Positions 46,633-55,395 of a DNA stretch of 64,000 nucleotides are shown one piece after another. Below the pieces are notes generated by a model. It did no database searches and was not told the origin of the DNA. It saw only the letters and a list, made by a program, of their open reading frames with translations. The translations under genes and the position numbers were made by a program. The DNA lies in NCBI RefSeq assembly GCF_002760655.1, contig NZ_PDOC01000007.1:1-64000 (forward strand). Direction: 5' to 3'. Numbering within the stretch: the first letter of the stretch is position 1; the number at the start of each line of letters is the position of its first letter. Source of the DNA: Massilia eurypsychrophila (lineage in GTDB: Bacteria; Pseudomonadota; Gammaproteobacteria; Burkholderiales; Burkholderiaceae_D).

Positions 46633-48360
46633 ATGAAAAATAGTAGCAGCATCGCCCGGCGCCTGTTTGCGCTGGTCCGCCCCTATCGCGCGCGCGCGCT
46701 GCTGGCGCTGGTGGCCATGGCCGGCACCGCTGCGACCCAGCCGCTGCTGGGCAAGGCGCTCGAACTGCTGCTCGATAAAGGCTTCGCCAACAAGGTCGAC
46801 TTCAACCTGTGGCTGGTGCCGGCGGTGCTCGTCTCGCTGTTCGTCATGCGCGGCGTGTTCACCTTTTCCACCGCCTACCTGAACAACTGGGTCATGAGCC
46901 GCGTCCTCAACGACCTGCGCGGCATGGTCTTCGAGCGCCTGCTGCGCCTGCCGGTGGCGCGCTTCCACGAAGAGTCGACCGGCAAGATCATCAACACCGT
47001 CATCGGCGACGTGCGCCAGGTCGTCGACATGATCAACTCGGTCTTCCTCGCCTTCGTGCGCGATTCGCTGGTCGTCATCGGCCTGCTGATCGGGCTGATG
47101 ATGCTGAACTGGAAGCTGACCATCATCGCGCTGGTGGTGGTGCCGCTAACGGCCGTCATCGTGCGCACCACCACCGGCCGCCTGCGCCGCCTGAACCGCG
47201 ACAACCAGCGCGTCACCGGCGAGATGACCCAGGTGGTCGAAGAGGCCGCGCGCGGCCACCAGGTGATCCGCGTGTTCGCCGGCGAACGCTACGAGCGGCG
47301 CCGCTTCGAGATGCGCAGCGAGGCGCTGCGCGGCTTCTCGCAGCGCATGACGGTGGCCGCCGCCGCCACCGTCCCGATCACCCAGATCGCCACCGCGATG
47401 GCGGTGTCGGTGGTGATCATGGTCGCCATCCGCTCCGGCATGAGCGTCGGCGAATTCACCAACTTCATCACCCTGATGCTGATGCTGCTGCAGCCGCTGA
47501 AAGCCTTGGTCGAGGTGAACGGCCCGATGCAGCGCGGCATGGCCGCCGCCGAAACCGTGTTCGCGATGATCGACGCGCCGGTCGAACACGACACCGGCGC
47601 GACGGTGCTGGGCAAAGCGCGCGGCCACCTGCAGCTCGAGCGCGTCTCGTTTCGCTATGGCGACAACAACCCCAACGCACTGACCGACGTCTCGCTCGAC
47701 ATCTTTCCCGGCCAGACGGTGGCGCTGGTGGGCGTCTCCGGCGGCGGCAAGTCCACGTTCGTCAACCTCGTCACGCGCTTCTACACGCCGCAATCGGGCC
47801 GCCTGCTGCTCGACGGCGTGCCGTACGACGACATCGCCCTGACCAGCCTGCGCGCCCAGCTGGCGATGGTCAGCCAGAACGTGGTGCTGTTCGACGACAC
47901 CCTCGGCGCCAACATCGCCTACGGCGCCGAGCAGGTCGACAGCGCGCGCCTCGCCGCCGCCATCCAGGCGGCGCACCTGGCCGACGTCGTCGCGGCGCTG
48001 CCGGACGGCGTCGACACCATGATCGGCGAAAACGGCATGCGCTTGTCGGGCGGCCAGCGCCAGCGCGTGGCGATTGCCCGCGCCATCTACAAGGACGCGC
48101 CGATCCTGATTCTCGACGAAGCGACGTCGGCGCTCGACAACGAATCGGAGCGCGCGGTGCAGGGCGCGCTCGATGCGCTGATGGCCGGGCGCACCACCCT
48201 GGTCATCGCGCACCGCCTGTCGACCGTCGAGCGGGCCGACCGCATTGTCGTCATGGACGCCGGCAGGGTGATCGAAGCGGGCCGCCACGACCAGTTGCTG
48301 GCCAAGGGCGGCGTGTACGCCAACCTGTACCGCCTGCAGTTCTCGACGGAGGCGGCGTGA
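46633..48360 (+). CDS. msbA: Lipid A/LPS flippase (MsbA-type ABC transporter)
   Basis: 575 aa, a half-transporter. Membrane domain (about 1-310) with six helices, including LNDLRGMVFERLLRLPVARFHEESTGKIINTVIGDVRQV, typical of MsbA. ATPase domain (about 335-575): Walker A GVSGGGKST, Q-loop MVSQNVVLFDDTL, signature LSGGQRQRVAIARA, Walker B ILILDEATSALD, switch His AHRLSTVERAD. Flips core-lipid A across the inner membrane. Followed by waaF with GTGA overlap. Confidence 0.92.
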   Translation: MKNSSSIARRLFALVRPYRARALLALVAMAGTAATQPLLGKALELLLDKGFANKVDFNLWLVPAVLVSLFVMRGVFTFSTAYLNNWVMSRVLNDLRGMVFERLLRLPVARFHEESTGKIINTVIGDVRQVVDMINSVFLAFVRDSLVVIGLLIGLMMLNWKLTIIALVVVPLTAVIVRTTTGRLRRLNRDNQRVTGEMTQVVEEAARGHQVIRVFAGERYERRRFEMRSEALRGFSQRMTVAAAATVPITQIATAMAVSVVIMVAIRSGMSVGEFTNFITLMLMLLQPLKALVEVNGPMQRGMAAAETVFAMIDAPVEHDTGATVLGKARGHLQLERVSFRYGDNNPNALTDVSLDIFPGQTVALVGVSGGGKSTFVNLVTRFYTPQSGRLLLDGVPYDDIALTSLRAQLAMVSQNVVLFDDTLGANIAYGAEQVDSARLAAAIQAAHLADVVAALPDGVDTMIGENGMRLSGGQRQRVAIARAIYKDAPILILDEATSALDNESERAVQGALDALMAGRTTLVIAHRLSTVERADRIVVMDAGRVIEAGRHDQLLAKGGVYANLYRLQFSTEAA

Positions 48361-49373
48361 CGCGCACGCTTGTCATTTCGCCCAACTGGATCGGCGACGC
48401 CGTGATGGCGCAGCCGCTGCTGCAGCGGCTCAAGCAGCAGCACCCCGATCGCCCGATCGACGTGCTGGCGCCGCCGTCGGTGGCGCCGGTGTGGCGCGCG
48501 ATGATAGAAGTCGACAGCGTGCTCGAAACGCCGTTCCGCCACCGCGCGCTGCAGCTCAAGGAACGCTGGGCCTACGCTCGCCGGCTGCGCCAGCGCGGCT
48601 ACGCCGCCGCCTATGTGCTGCCCAACACGCTCAAGTACGCGCTGATTCCCTGGCTGGCCGGCATTGCCACGCGGGTCGGCTACAAGGGCGAAATGCGCTA
48701 CGGCCTGCTCAACGTGATGCACCACGACGACAAGCCGGCGCGCGCGATGGTGCCGTTCTACGCGGCGCTGGCGCAGGATCCGGCGCTGCCGCTGGCGAAA
48801 GTGCCGCGCCCGCGCATGCAGGTCGGCGCCGACAAGGTCGCCGCGGTGTGCGCCAAAACCGGCATCGCGCTGGAGCGACAGCTGGTGGTGTTTGCGCCCG
48901 GCGCCGAGTTTGGCGCCGCCAAGCGCTGGCCGGCCGCCCATTTCGCCCAGCTGGCGCAGGCGATTCTCTCCGCCGATCCGCTGGCGCAGGTCGCGCTGCT
49001 CGGCTCCCCGAAGGACCGCGAAGCTTGCGACGAAGTCGTCGCCGGCAGTGGCGGCGCCGGCATGTTCAACCTGGCCGGCGCGACGAAGCTGGACGAAGCG
49101 ATCGCGCTGATCGCGCGCGCCGACGCGGTCGTGGCGAACGATTCGGGCCTGCTGCACATCGCATCGGCCCTGAACCGCCCCGTCGTCGCCCTGTACGGGC
49201 CGACCGATCCCGATCACGCACCGCCGTTTTCCGACATCGCCAGGTCGATGTCCCTGCGACTCGAGTGCTCGCCGTGCAAGCAGCGCGAATGTCCGCTCGG
49301 CCACCACAACTGCATGAACAAAATGGGCGCGGACCTTGTCTGGGCCGAACTTCGGCCGATTATTGAGGTCTGA
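48357..49373 (+). CDS. waaF: ADP-heptose:LPS heptosyltransferase II
   Basis: About 338 aa from the GTG at 48357, with GGAGG four to five bases upstream and a 4-bp overlap with msbA. GT9 motifs: TLVISPNWIGDAVMAQPLLQRLK at the N-terminus, VVFAPGAEFGAAKRWPAAHFAQL in the centre, and ANDSGLLHIASALNRPVVALYGPTDPDH near the end, plus a C-terminal Cys cluster (ECSPCKQRECPLGHHNCM) common in WaaF. Transfers the second heptose of the LPS inner core. The stop codon lies inside a hairpin. Confidence 0.93.
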   Translation: MTRTLVISPNWIGDAVMAQPLLQRLKQQHPDRPIDVLAPPSVAPVWRAMIEVDSVLETPFRHRALQLKERWAYARRLRQRGYAAAYVLPNTLKYALIPWLAGIATRVGYKGEMRYGLLNVMHHDDKPARAMVPFYAALAQDPALPLAKVPRPRMQVGADKVAAVCAKTGIALERQLVVFAPGAEFGAAKRWPAAHFAQLAQAILSADPLAQVALLGSPKDREACDEVVAGSGGAGMFNLAGATKLDEAIALIARADAVVANDSGLLHIASALNRPVVALYGPTDPDHAPPFSDIARSMSLRLECSPCKQRECPLGHHNCMNKMGADLVWAELRPIIEV

Positions 49374-49387
49374 CCATAGGTCAGACC
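49367..49387. terminator. Hairpin over the waaF stop codon, REP-related core
   Basis: GGTCTGACC (49367-49375) pairs perfectly with GGTCAGACC (49379-49387), loop ATA. The GGTCTGAC core is shared with the REP elements elsewhere in the window. It lies between the convergent waaF and livF genes. No T tract. Confidence 0.55.
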
Positions 49388-49405
49388 CCGAACGCTACGT
49401 CGGCA

Positions 49406-50107
49406 TTACCGCGCAAAATACAGCTCCTCCAGGTTGGCCAAATCCACCTCCGCCGCGGCCTGCGACAGCACCACCTTCCCGCTCTGCATCAGGTACACAT
49501 GGTCGGCCACGCCGACCGCGCGCTGCGTATTCTGTTCGACCAGAATGATCGTGCGCTTGCCGTCCTTCAGCCGCGCGAGGATCTCGAACAGCTCGTTGAC
49601 GACCAGCGGCGCCAGGCCCAGCGACGGCTCGTCGACGATCAGCAGCTTCGGGTCCGACATCAGGCCGCGGCCCATCGCCAGCATCTGCGCCTCGCCGCCC
49701 GACAGCGAACCGGCCATCTGGCGGCGCCGCTCGCGCAGCCGCGGGAACATCGTGTACGCCTCATCGAGCCGGGCGTTCACCTGCGCGCGGTGCGCTTTCG
49801 GAAAGCCGCCCATGATCAGGTTTTCTTCCACGCTCATGTCGCGAAACACCATGCGCCCCTCGGGAATCATCGCCACGCCGAGGTCTGCCATGCCCCAGGT
49901 CGGGATGCCCTTGAGCGGCGCGCCGTTCAGTGTCATCTGGCCCTGCGTCACCGGCAGCAGTCCCATGATGGCGCGCAGCAGGGTCGTCTTGCCGGCGCCG
50001 TTCGGGCCGATGATGGTGGTCAGCTTGCCGGCCGCCGCGGCGACCGACACGTCCCACAGCACGTTGATGGCGCCATAGCCGGCCCGCACCTGCGTAAGTT
50101 CTAGCAT
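49406..50107 (-). CDS. livF: Branched-chain amino-acid-type ABC transporter ATPase (LivF)
   Basis: 233 aa. Walker A GPNGAGKTTLL, LivF-type MIPEGRMVFRDMSVEENLIMG, signature LSGGEAQMLAMGRGL, Walker B LLIVDEPSLGLAPLV. Last gene of the run livK-like, livH, livM, livG, livF. Its start is one base from the livG stop. See the livG, livH and substrate-binding entries for the likely ligand question. Confidence 0.93.
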   Translation of the reverse strand: MLELTQVRAGYGAINVLWDVSVAAAAGKLTTIIGPNGAGKTTLLRAIMGLLPVTQGQMTLNGAPLKGIPTWGMADLGVAMIPEGRMVFRDMSVEENLIMGGFPKAHRAQVNARLDEAYTMFPRLRERRRQMAGSLSGGEAQMLAMGRGLMSDPKLLIVDEPSLGLAPLVVNELFEILARLKDGKRTIILVEQNTQRAVGVADHVYLMQSGKVVLSQAAAEVDLANLEELYFAR

Positions 50108-50108
50108 C

Positions 50109-50813
50109 CTAGGCTCCTGTATAGCTTTTGATGACGGCCGGATCGCGGAACACCGCTTCGGGCGTGCCGTCGGCGATCAGCTGGCCGAAATTGAGCACTG
50201 CCACGCGCGGGCACAGCGACGTGATGGTCTCGATATCGTGTTCGATCATGACGATGCCGACGCCGAACTTGGTGTGCAGGTCGCGCAGCATGCCCATGAA
50301 GCGGCGCTTGCCGGTCGTCTCCAACCCGGCCAGCACCTCGTCGAGCAGCAGCAGCTGCGGGTCCGTCGCCAGCGCCTTTGCCACTTCCAGCGCCTTCAGT
50401 TCGGTCAGCGCAAGTTCCGTGGCGGCGTGCCGTTCGGCCTTGGCGGACAGGCTGGTGAAATCGAGAATCTCGTCGATCTTGGCATGGTCGACGCGGCCGG
50501 TGCCGAAGCGCTGCGCCACCAGCAGGTTTTCGCGCACCGTCAGTTCGTGCATCGGCTGCGGCACCTGGAAAGTGCGGCCGATGCCGAGCCGCGCGCGGCG
50601 GTACATCGGCGCGGCGAGCACGTCCTGGCCGTTAAAGCGGATGCGGCCCGCGGTCGGGCGTACCAGCCCGGAAATGGCGTTGAACAGCGTTGTCTTGCCG
50701 GCGCCGTTCGAGCCCACCAGGCCGATGACGTCATGGCTGCCGATCTTCAGGGTGACGTCGTTGACGGCGGTCAGGCCGCCGAAGCGCACCGAGACGTTTT
50801 CAAGTTCAAGCAT
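50109..50813 (-). CDS. livG: Branched-chain amino-acid-type ABC transporter ATPase (LivG)
   Basis: 234 aa. It is shorter than typical LivG (about 255). Walker A GSNGAGKTTLFNAISG, the LivG-specific GIGRTFQVPQPMHELTVRENLL, Walker B LLLLDEVLAGLETT and switch IEHDIETI. The signature region reads ALTELKALEVAKALAT rather than a clean LSGG(Q/E)QR motif, a relaxed form seen in some LivG proteins. Overlaps livM by 8 bp. Confidence 0.92.
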   Translation of the reverse strand: MLELENVSVRFGGLTAVNDVTLKIGSHDVIGLVGSNGAGKTTLFNAISGLVRPTAGRIRFNGQDVLAAPMYRRARLGIGRTFQVPQPMHELTVRENLLVAQRFGTGRVDHAKIDEILDFTSLSAKAERHAATELALTELKALEVAKALATDPQLLLLDEVLAGLETTGKRRFMGMLRDLHTKFGVGIVMIEHDIETITSLCPRVAVLNFGQLIADGTPEAVFRDPAVIKSYTGA

Positions 50814-51762
50814 GGGCCACCTTCTTTTTCTTCAGCAGCGGCATCAGGCCGGAAGGACTGAACACGATCATCGCCACCAGCAGCACGCCGAGCACCAGCT
50901 GGTGCCCGGTCGGCATGATCGACTTGAAAATGAACTGGTCGGCCAGGTAGACCACCAGGGCGCCGATGACCGGCCCGGAAATGGTGCGGTAGCCGCCGAA
51001 AATGGCCGCCACGATCGGCACCGTCACCCACAGCGCGCTGAACGCGTAGTCCGGCTCGAGGAAGTTGATGTAGTGCGCGTTGACGGCGCCGAACACGCCG
51101 GCCATGAACGCCGACACCATCAGCATCGCGCCCTTGAGGACGGTGCTGTTGACGCCGACGACGCGGGTGGCGTCTTCGCTGTCGTGCATGGCGCGCAGCG
51201 CGATGCCGTAGTAGCTGGCGCGGATGCGGTGGTAGGCAAAAGCGAACAGCAGCACCAGCGTGAGGGCGATCAGGTAGGCGCCCATCTTGGTGCCGAAGTC
51301 GAAGCCGAACACGGTCGGAAAGCTCGGGATGCCCGACACGCCGCCGGAGCCGCCGGTGACGGACGACCATTCGGTGGCGAGGATCTTGAAGATGTGCGCG
51401 TAGGCCAGGATCGCCAGCGCGAAGTAGGGGCCGCGCAGGCGCAGCACCGGCATCATGACGATCGAGGCGACTACCGCGCCGATGCCGCCCAGCGGCACCG
51501 CCAGCGCTACCGGCAGGCCGAGCTTGACGGTGGTGATCGCCGACACGTACGCGCCGACACCGAAGAACGCCGAGTGGCCGAAGCTGACCATGCCGCCCAG
51601 GTTGCCCAGCAGGGCCCACGACAGCGCCACCCCGCCGATGACCAGCGCGGCGACGATCATGCTCATGACGTAGGCGTTGCCGCCGAGCGCGAACGGCACC
51701 ACGGCGTAGCCGGTCACCAGCGCCGCCACCAGCAGCTTGTTGATCTTGATAGCGCCTTTCAT
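50806..51762 (-). CDS. livM: Branched-chain amino-acid-type ABC permease (LivM)
   Basis: About 318 aa. The start at 51762 (MKGAIKINKLLVAALVTGYAVVPFALGG) has a purine-rich GGGAGAAGAGG directly upstream and overlaps the livH stop by 4 bp; the longer frame to 52413 is a shadow of livH. LivM motifs are NLGGMVSFGHSAFFGVGAYVSAI, RLRGPYFALAILA and GFGG-like AIFGGYRTISGPVIGA. About eight to nine membrane helices. Confidence 0.92.
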   Translation of the reverse strand: MKGAIKINKLLVAALVTGYAVVPFALGGNAYVMSMIVAALVIGGVALSWALLGNLGGMVSFGHSAFFGVGAYVSAITTVKLGLPVALAVPLGGIGAVVASIVMMPVLRLRGPYFALAILAYAHIFKILATEWSSVTGGSGGVSGIPSFPTVFGFDFGTKMGAYLIALTLVLLFAFAYHRIRASYYGIALRAMHDSEDATRVVGVNSTVLKGAMLMVSAFMAGVFGAVNAHYINFLEPDYAFSALWVTVPIVAAIFGGYRTISGPVIGALVVYLADQFIFKSIMPTGHQLVLGVLLVAMIVFSPSGLMPLLKKKKVAHA

Positions 51763-52631
51763 CCTCTTCTCCCTGCCGCGCCAAACAGGCCGTTCGGCAT
51801 TATGAACAACACCAGCAAAAACAGCGTCATGCCGGCCAGTTCCTGCAGCGCGGAGCTGGCCAGGGTGACGGTCAGCGCCTCGGCCACGCCGAGCAGCACG
51901 GCGCCGAGCAGCACGCCCGGTATCGAGCCGATCCCGGCCAGCACGGTGATGATGAAAGCCTTGACGGTGAGGGCGCCGCCGTAGGCCGGCTGGATCACGC
52001 CGTAGCTGAACAGCGCGACGCCGGCGAACGCGGCGAGGATGCCGGCGACGATGAACGACACCAGTTCGGTACGGCCCGGATCGATGCCCATCAGCTTGGC
52101 GGCGTCGCGGTTGGAGGACACCGCGCGCACGGCGCGGCCGTACCAGCTGCGCGCCAGCCACCACCACAACGCGCCCATCAGCACGATGGCCACGCCGAAG
52201 AACAGCAGCTCGCTGCGCATGCTGTACAGCGGACCGACGACGAATGCTTCCTGCAGCCAGGTCGAGCTGGTGGAGCGCACGTCGGCGCTCCAGATCAGCA
52301 GGATGGCGTTGGTGAGGATGACGCCGATGCCGTACGTGAGGATCAGCGAATTGATTTCGCGGTCCGACTTGATGCGGCTGACGATGAGGTAGACCGATAC
52401 CGCGGCGATGCACACGACCACCAATGCAATCGGAATCGCCAGCACCGGCCCGAAGCCGAGCTTCGATTCGACCGTATAGGCGACATACGCGGCGAGCAGT
52501 ACCAGCTCGCCGTGGGCCAGGTTAATCACCTTCATGGTGCCGAACACCAGTGCCAGGCCGAGCGCGATGAGGGCGTACGAGCCGCCCTGCAACAGGCCCG
52601 AATACAGCGCCTGCAGTATCAGATCAGTCAT
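51759..52631 (-). CDS. livH: Branched-chain amino-acid-type ABC permease (LivH)
   Basis: 290 aa. LivH motifs: LLQGGSYALIALGLALVFGTMKVINLAHGELVLLAAY at the N-terminus, WYGRAVRAVSSNRDAAKLMGID in the centre and GVIQPAYGGALTVKAFIITVLAGIGSIPGVLLGAVLLG. Eight membrane helices. Six bases downstream of the binding-protein gene. Confidence 0.93.
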   Translation of the reverse strand: MTDLILQALYSGLLQGGSYALIALGLALVFGTMKVINLAHGELVLLAAYVAYTVESKLGFGPVLAIPIALVVVCIAAVSVYLIVSRIKSDREINSLILTYGIGVILTNAILLIWSADVRSTSSTWLQEAFVVGPLYSMRSELLFFGVAIVLMGALWWWLARSWYGRAVRAVSSNRDAAKLMGIDPGRTELVSFIVAGILAAFAGVALFSYGVIQPAYGGALTVKAFIITVLAGIGSIPGVLLGAVLLGVAEALTVTLASSALQELAGMTLFLLVLFIMPNGLFGAAGRRG

Positions 52632-52637
52632 GGCGTG

Positions 52638-53804
52638 TTACCAAGGCAGGGCAGGGTAGGCCAGCTTGCCGGTGGCGCTTTCCTTCGGCCAGACGATGAC
52701 GATCTTCTTGTCCTGGTGCTGTCCCATGCGGTGCACGAAGTTCGTGTTGTCGCCGTTGGCGCCGAACTGCACGCGGCCGATCAGCGTTTCGCGGTCGGTC
52801 TTGCGCATCTCGTCGGCGATGCCGCCTTTTTGTATCGTGCCCTTGTCGGCGGCGCGCGCGATCGCTTCGAACAGCAGCATCGACTGCACGTAGCCAAACT
52901 GGCCGAGGTAGTCCGGCTCCTTCTTGTAGATCGCCTTGTAGGTGTCGGCGAAGTTCTTGCCGTCGGCGGTCTTGAATTCGGCCGGGAACGGCAGCAGCGC
53001 GGTGCCGAACACGTTCGGCATCAGGTCGGGGAAGTCGGCGGCCATCTTCGGCGTTGCGAGCGACCACACGCCGACCATCGCCTTGACGGCCGGTTTGAGC
53101 ACGCGCGCGGCGCGCAGGATGCCGACGTAGTCGTTTTCATAGCCGACCATCGCGATCACTTCGGACTTGTCCTGCAGCTTGACCTTGTTGATGATCGGCT
53201 TGAAGTCGGTGATGGCCGGATCGAACGAGTGCATTACCACGGCGATGCCCTTGGCCTTGAGCGAGGCTTCGACATCCTTGGCCAGGCCCGAGGTGGCGTC
53301 CTTGGTCGAGTAGACGATCGAGACCGATTTGGCGCCGACGTCGTGCAGCATGCCGATCATCGCCTTTTCGTAGCCGGCCGAGTTATTGATGCGGAAAAAA
53401 TTCTTGCGCCCGGCGTTGACCAGGCTGTCGTCGACGCCGCCCGAGGTGATGTACACCAGGCCGAGCTTGTTGGCCGCGTCCGAGGCCGGCGAGATGTTGT
53501 TGCTGCCGTAGCCGCCGGTGATGGCGACGACGCCTTCGCTGGCAAGCTTCTCGACGGCGGCGATGGCCTTGGCCGGTGCCGATTCGTCGTCGATGGTGAC
53601 GATCTTGATCTTGTGCTTGCCGTTGGTCTTGTTGAACACTTCGGCGGCGACCATGATCCCTTCCTGCATGCCGGCGCCAACGCGCGCCAGGCTGCCGGTC
53701 AGCGGCAGTTCCGCGCCCACCTTGAATTCTTCCGCGCTGGCCGCGCTCATGAATGCAGCCGAAACCAGGGCTGCCAACCCGATACGTTTAAAAGTCGTCT
53801 TCAT
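52638..53804 (-). CDS. Periplasmic ligand-binding protein of the Liv-type transporter
   Basis: 388 aa. The signal peptide MKTTFKRIGLAALVSAAFMS ends before ASAEEFKVG. A Peripla_BP_6 fold follows (VGAELPLTGSLARVGAGMQEGIMVAAEVFN, ITGGYGSNNISPASDAANKLGLVYITSGG). This family binds leucine-type amino acids but also aromatic and aliphatic acids, amides or urea. The adjoining acyl-CoA synthetase, acyl-CoA dehydrogenase and IclR regulator suggest a carboxylic acid rather than leucine; this is inference. Confidence 0.88.
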   Translation of the reverse strand: MKTTFKRIGLAALVSAAFMSAASAEEFKVGAELPLTGSLARVGAGMQEGIMVAAEVFNKTNGKHKIKIVTIDDESAPAKAIAAVEKLASEGVVAITGGYGSNNISPASDAANKLGLVYITSGGVDDSLVNAGRKNFFRINNSAGYEKAMIGMLHDVGAKSVSIVYSTKDATSGLAKDVEASLKAKGIAVVMHSFDPAITDFKPIINKVKLQDKSEVIAMVGYENDYVGILRAARVLKPAVKAMVGVWSLATPKMAADFPDLMPNVFGTALLPFPAEFKTADGKNFADTYKAIYKKEPDYLGQFGYVQSMLLFEAIARAADKGTIQKGGIADEMRKTDRETLIGRVQFGANGDNTNFVHRMGQHQDKKIVIVWPKESATGKLAYPALPW

Positions 53805-53868
53805 CTACTTGTCTCCTCCGGTGATAAATCCCCGGGCCGCGGTGGCGGCGCCGGCGCTTTTTGTCCGC

Positions 53869-55395
53869 TTATGCTTTTGTTGCGGACATGTCCTGTGCCA
53901 GTGCTTTCAACTGGCCCTTCAAAATTTTTCCGGTCGCCGCGGCCGGCAGAGCCGCCATGATGACGATCTGGCTCGGGCACTTGTAGGCCGAGAGCCGCTC
54001 GGCCAGATAGTCGCGCAGTTCCTGTTCGCCTGGTGGCTGCTGGGGATTTGCCTCGACGAACGCCACCACCTCCTCGTTGCCAGCGGCGACAGTGCGCCCG
54101 ACCACCGCCGACTGCGCGACGCCAGGGTGGGCGTTCAGCACTGTCTCCACTTCCAGCGGGTAGACGTTAAAGCCGGAGCGGATGATCAGCTCCTTGGTGC
54201 GGCCGACAATGAACAGCGCGCCATCAAGGTCCTGGCGCGCCATGTCGCCGGTATTGAGCCAGCCGCCGTCGCGCATGGCCGCCGCGGTCAGCGCCGGTTC
54301 AAGGTAGTAGCCCTTCATGACATTCGGTCCGCGCACCCACAGTTCGCCCGCCACGCCGGCCGCCACGTCGGCGCCGGCTTCGTCGACGATGCGCACGTCG
54401 ACACCGGGGATGGTGCTGCCGACCGAGGTGTCGGTGCGCGGCGCGTCGAGGCGCGTCTGGCTGATGGTGGGCGAACTTTCGGTCATGCCGTAGCCGTTGT
54501 GCAGCGGCAGGCCGAAGACGTGCTCGACCTGGCGCTTCAGGCTTGGGTCGAGCGGCGAGCCGCCGGCGTAGATGAAGCGCAGCGATGACGCCAGCGGCGC
54601 GGCGTTCAGTTCGAGCAGGCGCGCGTACATGGCCGGCACGCCCTGCAGGATGGTGAGCCGGTCGTCCGTGATCGCGCGCAGCATGGCGGCCGCAGAAAAG
54701 CGCGGCGCCAGGTACAGGCATGCGCCGGCGTACAGGGTGCCGAGCATCACCGACGCCAGGCCGTACACGTGCGAGATCGGCAGCACGCCGCAGGCGCGGT
54801 CTTGCGTCGTCAGGCCGCGCAAGGTGCTCGATACGGCGGCGATGAACAGCAGGTTGCGGTGCGTGAGCATCACCGCTTTTGGATGGCCGGTAGTGCCGGT
54901 GGTGTAGATCAGCGCGGCGACCTGCTGGTTGCCTGGGTCGACCGGCTCCGGCGTACACGCTTCGTTGAGCGGGCCGGTCATCAGCGCGCCATGCGTTGTC
55001 GCGTTGTCGCCGGCGGCATGCTGGCGCGCTTCGGCCGATGCAGCCACGGTGTAGAGCACGCGGCGCGCGCCGCTGTGCGCGCGGATGGTGGCAATTTCGG
55101 CGGCGGACAGGCGCGCGTTGACATTGACGATCCAGGCATCGAGTTCGGCGGCGGCGAAGATTAATGCCACCTGCGCCATGCAGTTTTCGCCGACCACCAT
55201 CACGCGGTCGCCGGCGCGCACGCCGAGCTGGCGCAGCAGGGCGGCGTGCGCGTCGACCTCTAGGGCCAGCTGCGCGTAGGTCCAGATGCGGCCGTCCTCG
55301 TGCAACCCCGGCGCATCGGGTGAACTTGCCGCGCGCTGGCGCGCAATCGCGCTGATGCGCGACGGCAGGGCGGCGAGCAGCGCGGTGGTATCCAT
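53869..55395 (-). CDS. Acyl-CoA synthetase (AMP-forming, ANL superfamily)
   Basis: 508 aa. Adenylation motifs: ALIYTTGTTGHPKAVMLTHRN (P-loop), GYGMTESSPTISQTRL, then WLNTGDMARQDLDGALFIVGRTKELIIRSGFNVYPLEVE, and the catalytic Lys in PAAATGKILKGQLK. Activates a carboxylic acid to its CoA thioester via an acyl-adenylate. The start is directly adjacent to the acyl-CoA dehydrogenase stop, so both are one transcript. The acid is not determined by the sequence; the set looks like uptake (Liv), activation and first oxidation. Confidence 0.9.
   Translation of the reverse strand: MDTTALLAALPSRISAIARQRAASSPDAPGLHEDGRIWTYAQLALEVDAHAALLRQLGVRAGDRVMVVGENCMAQVALIFAAAELDAWIVNVNARLSAAEIATIRAHSGARRVLYTVAASAEARQHAAGDNATTHGALMTGPLNEACTPEPVDPGNQQVAALIYTTGTTGHPKAVMLTHRNLLFIAAVSSTLRGLTTQDRACGVLPISHVYGLASVMLGTLYAGACLYLAPRFSAAAMLRAITDDRLTILQGVPAMYARLLELNAAPLASSLRFIYAGGSPLDPSLKRQVEHVFGLPLHNGYGMTESSPTISQTRLDAPRTDTSVGSTIPGVDVRIVDEAGADVAAGVAGELWVRGPNVMKGYYLEPALTAAAMRDGGWLNTGDMARQDLDGALFIVGRTKELIIRSGFNVYPLEVETVLNAHPGVAQSAVVGRTVAAGNEEVVAFVEANPQQPPGEQELRDYLAERLSAYKCPSQIVIMAALPAAATGKILKGQLKALAQDMSATKA

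Noticed and set aside
46809-48356. Upstream extension of the waaF frame through msbA
   Set aside because: It is the shifted-frame shadow of msbA; the GTG at 48357 has a Shine-Dalgarno site and the conserved WaaF N-terminus.
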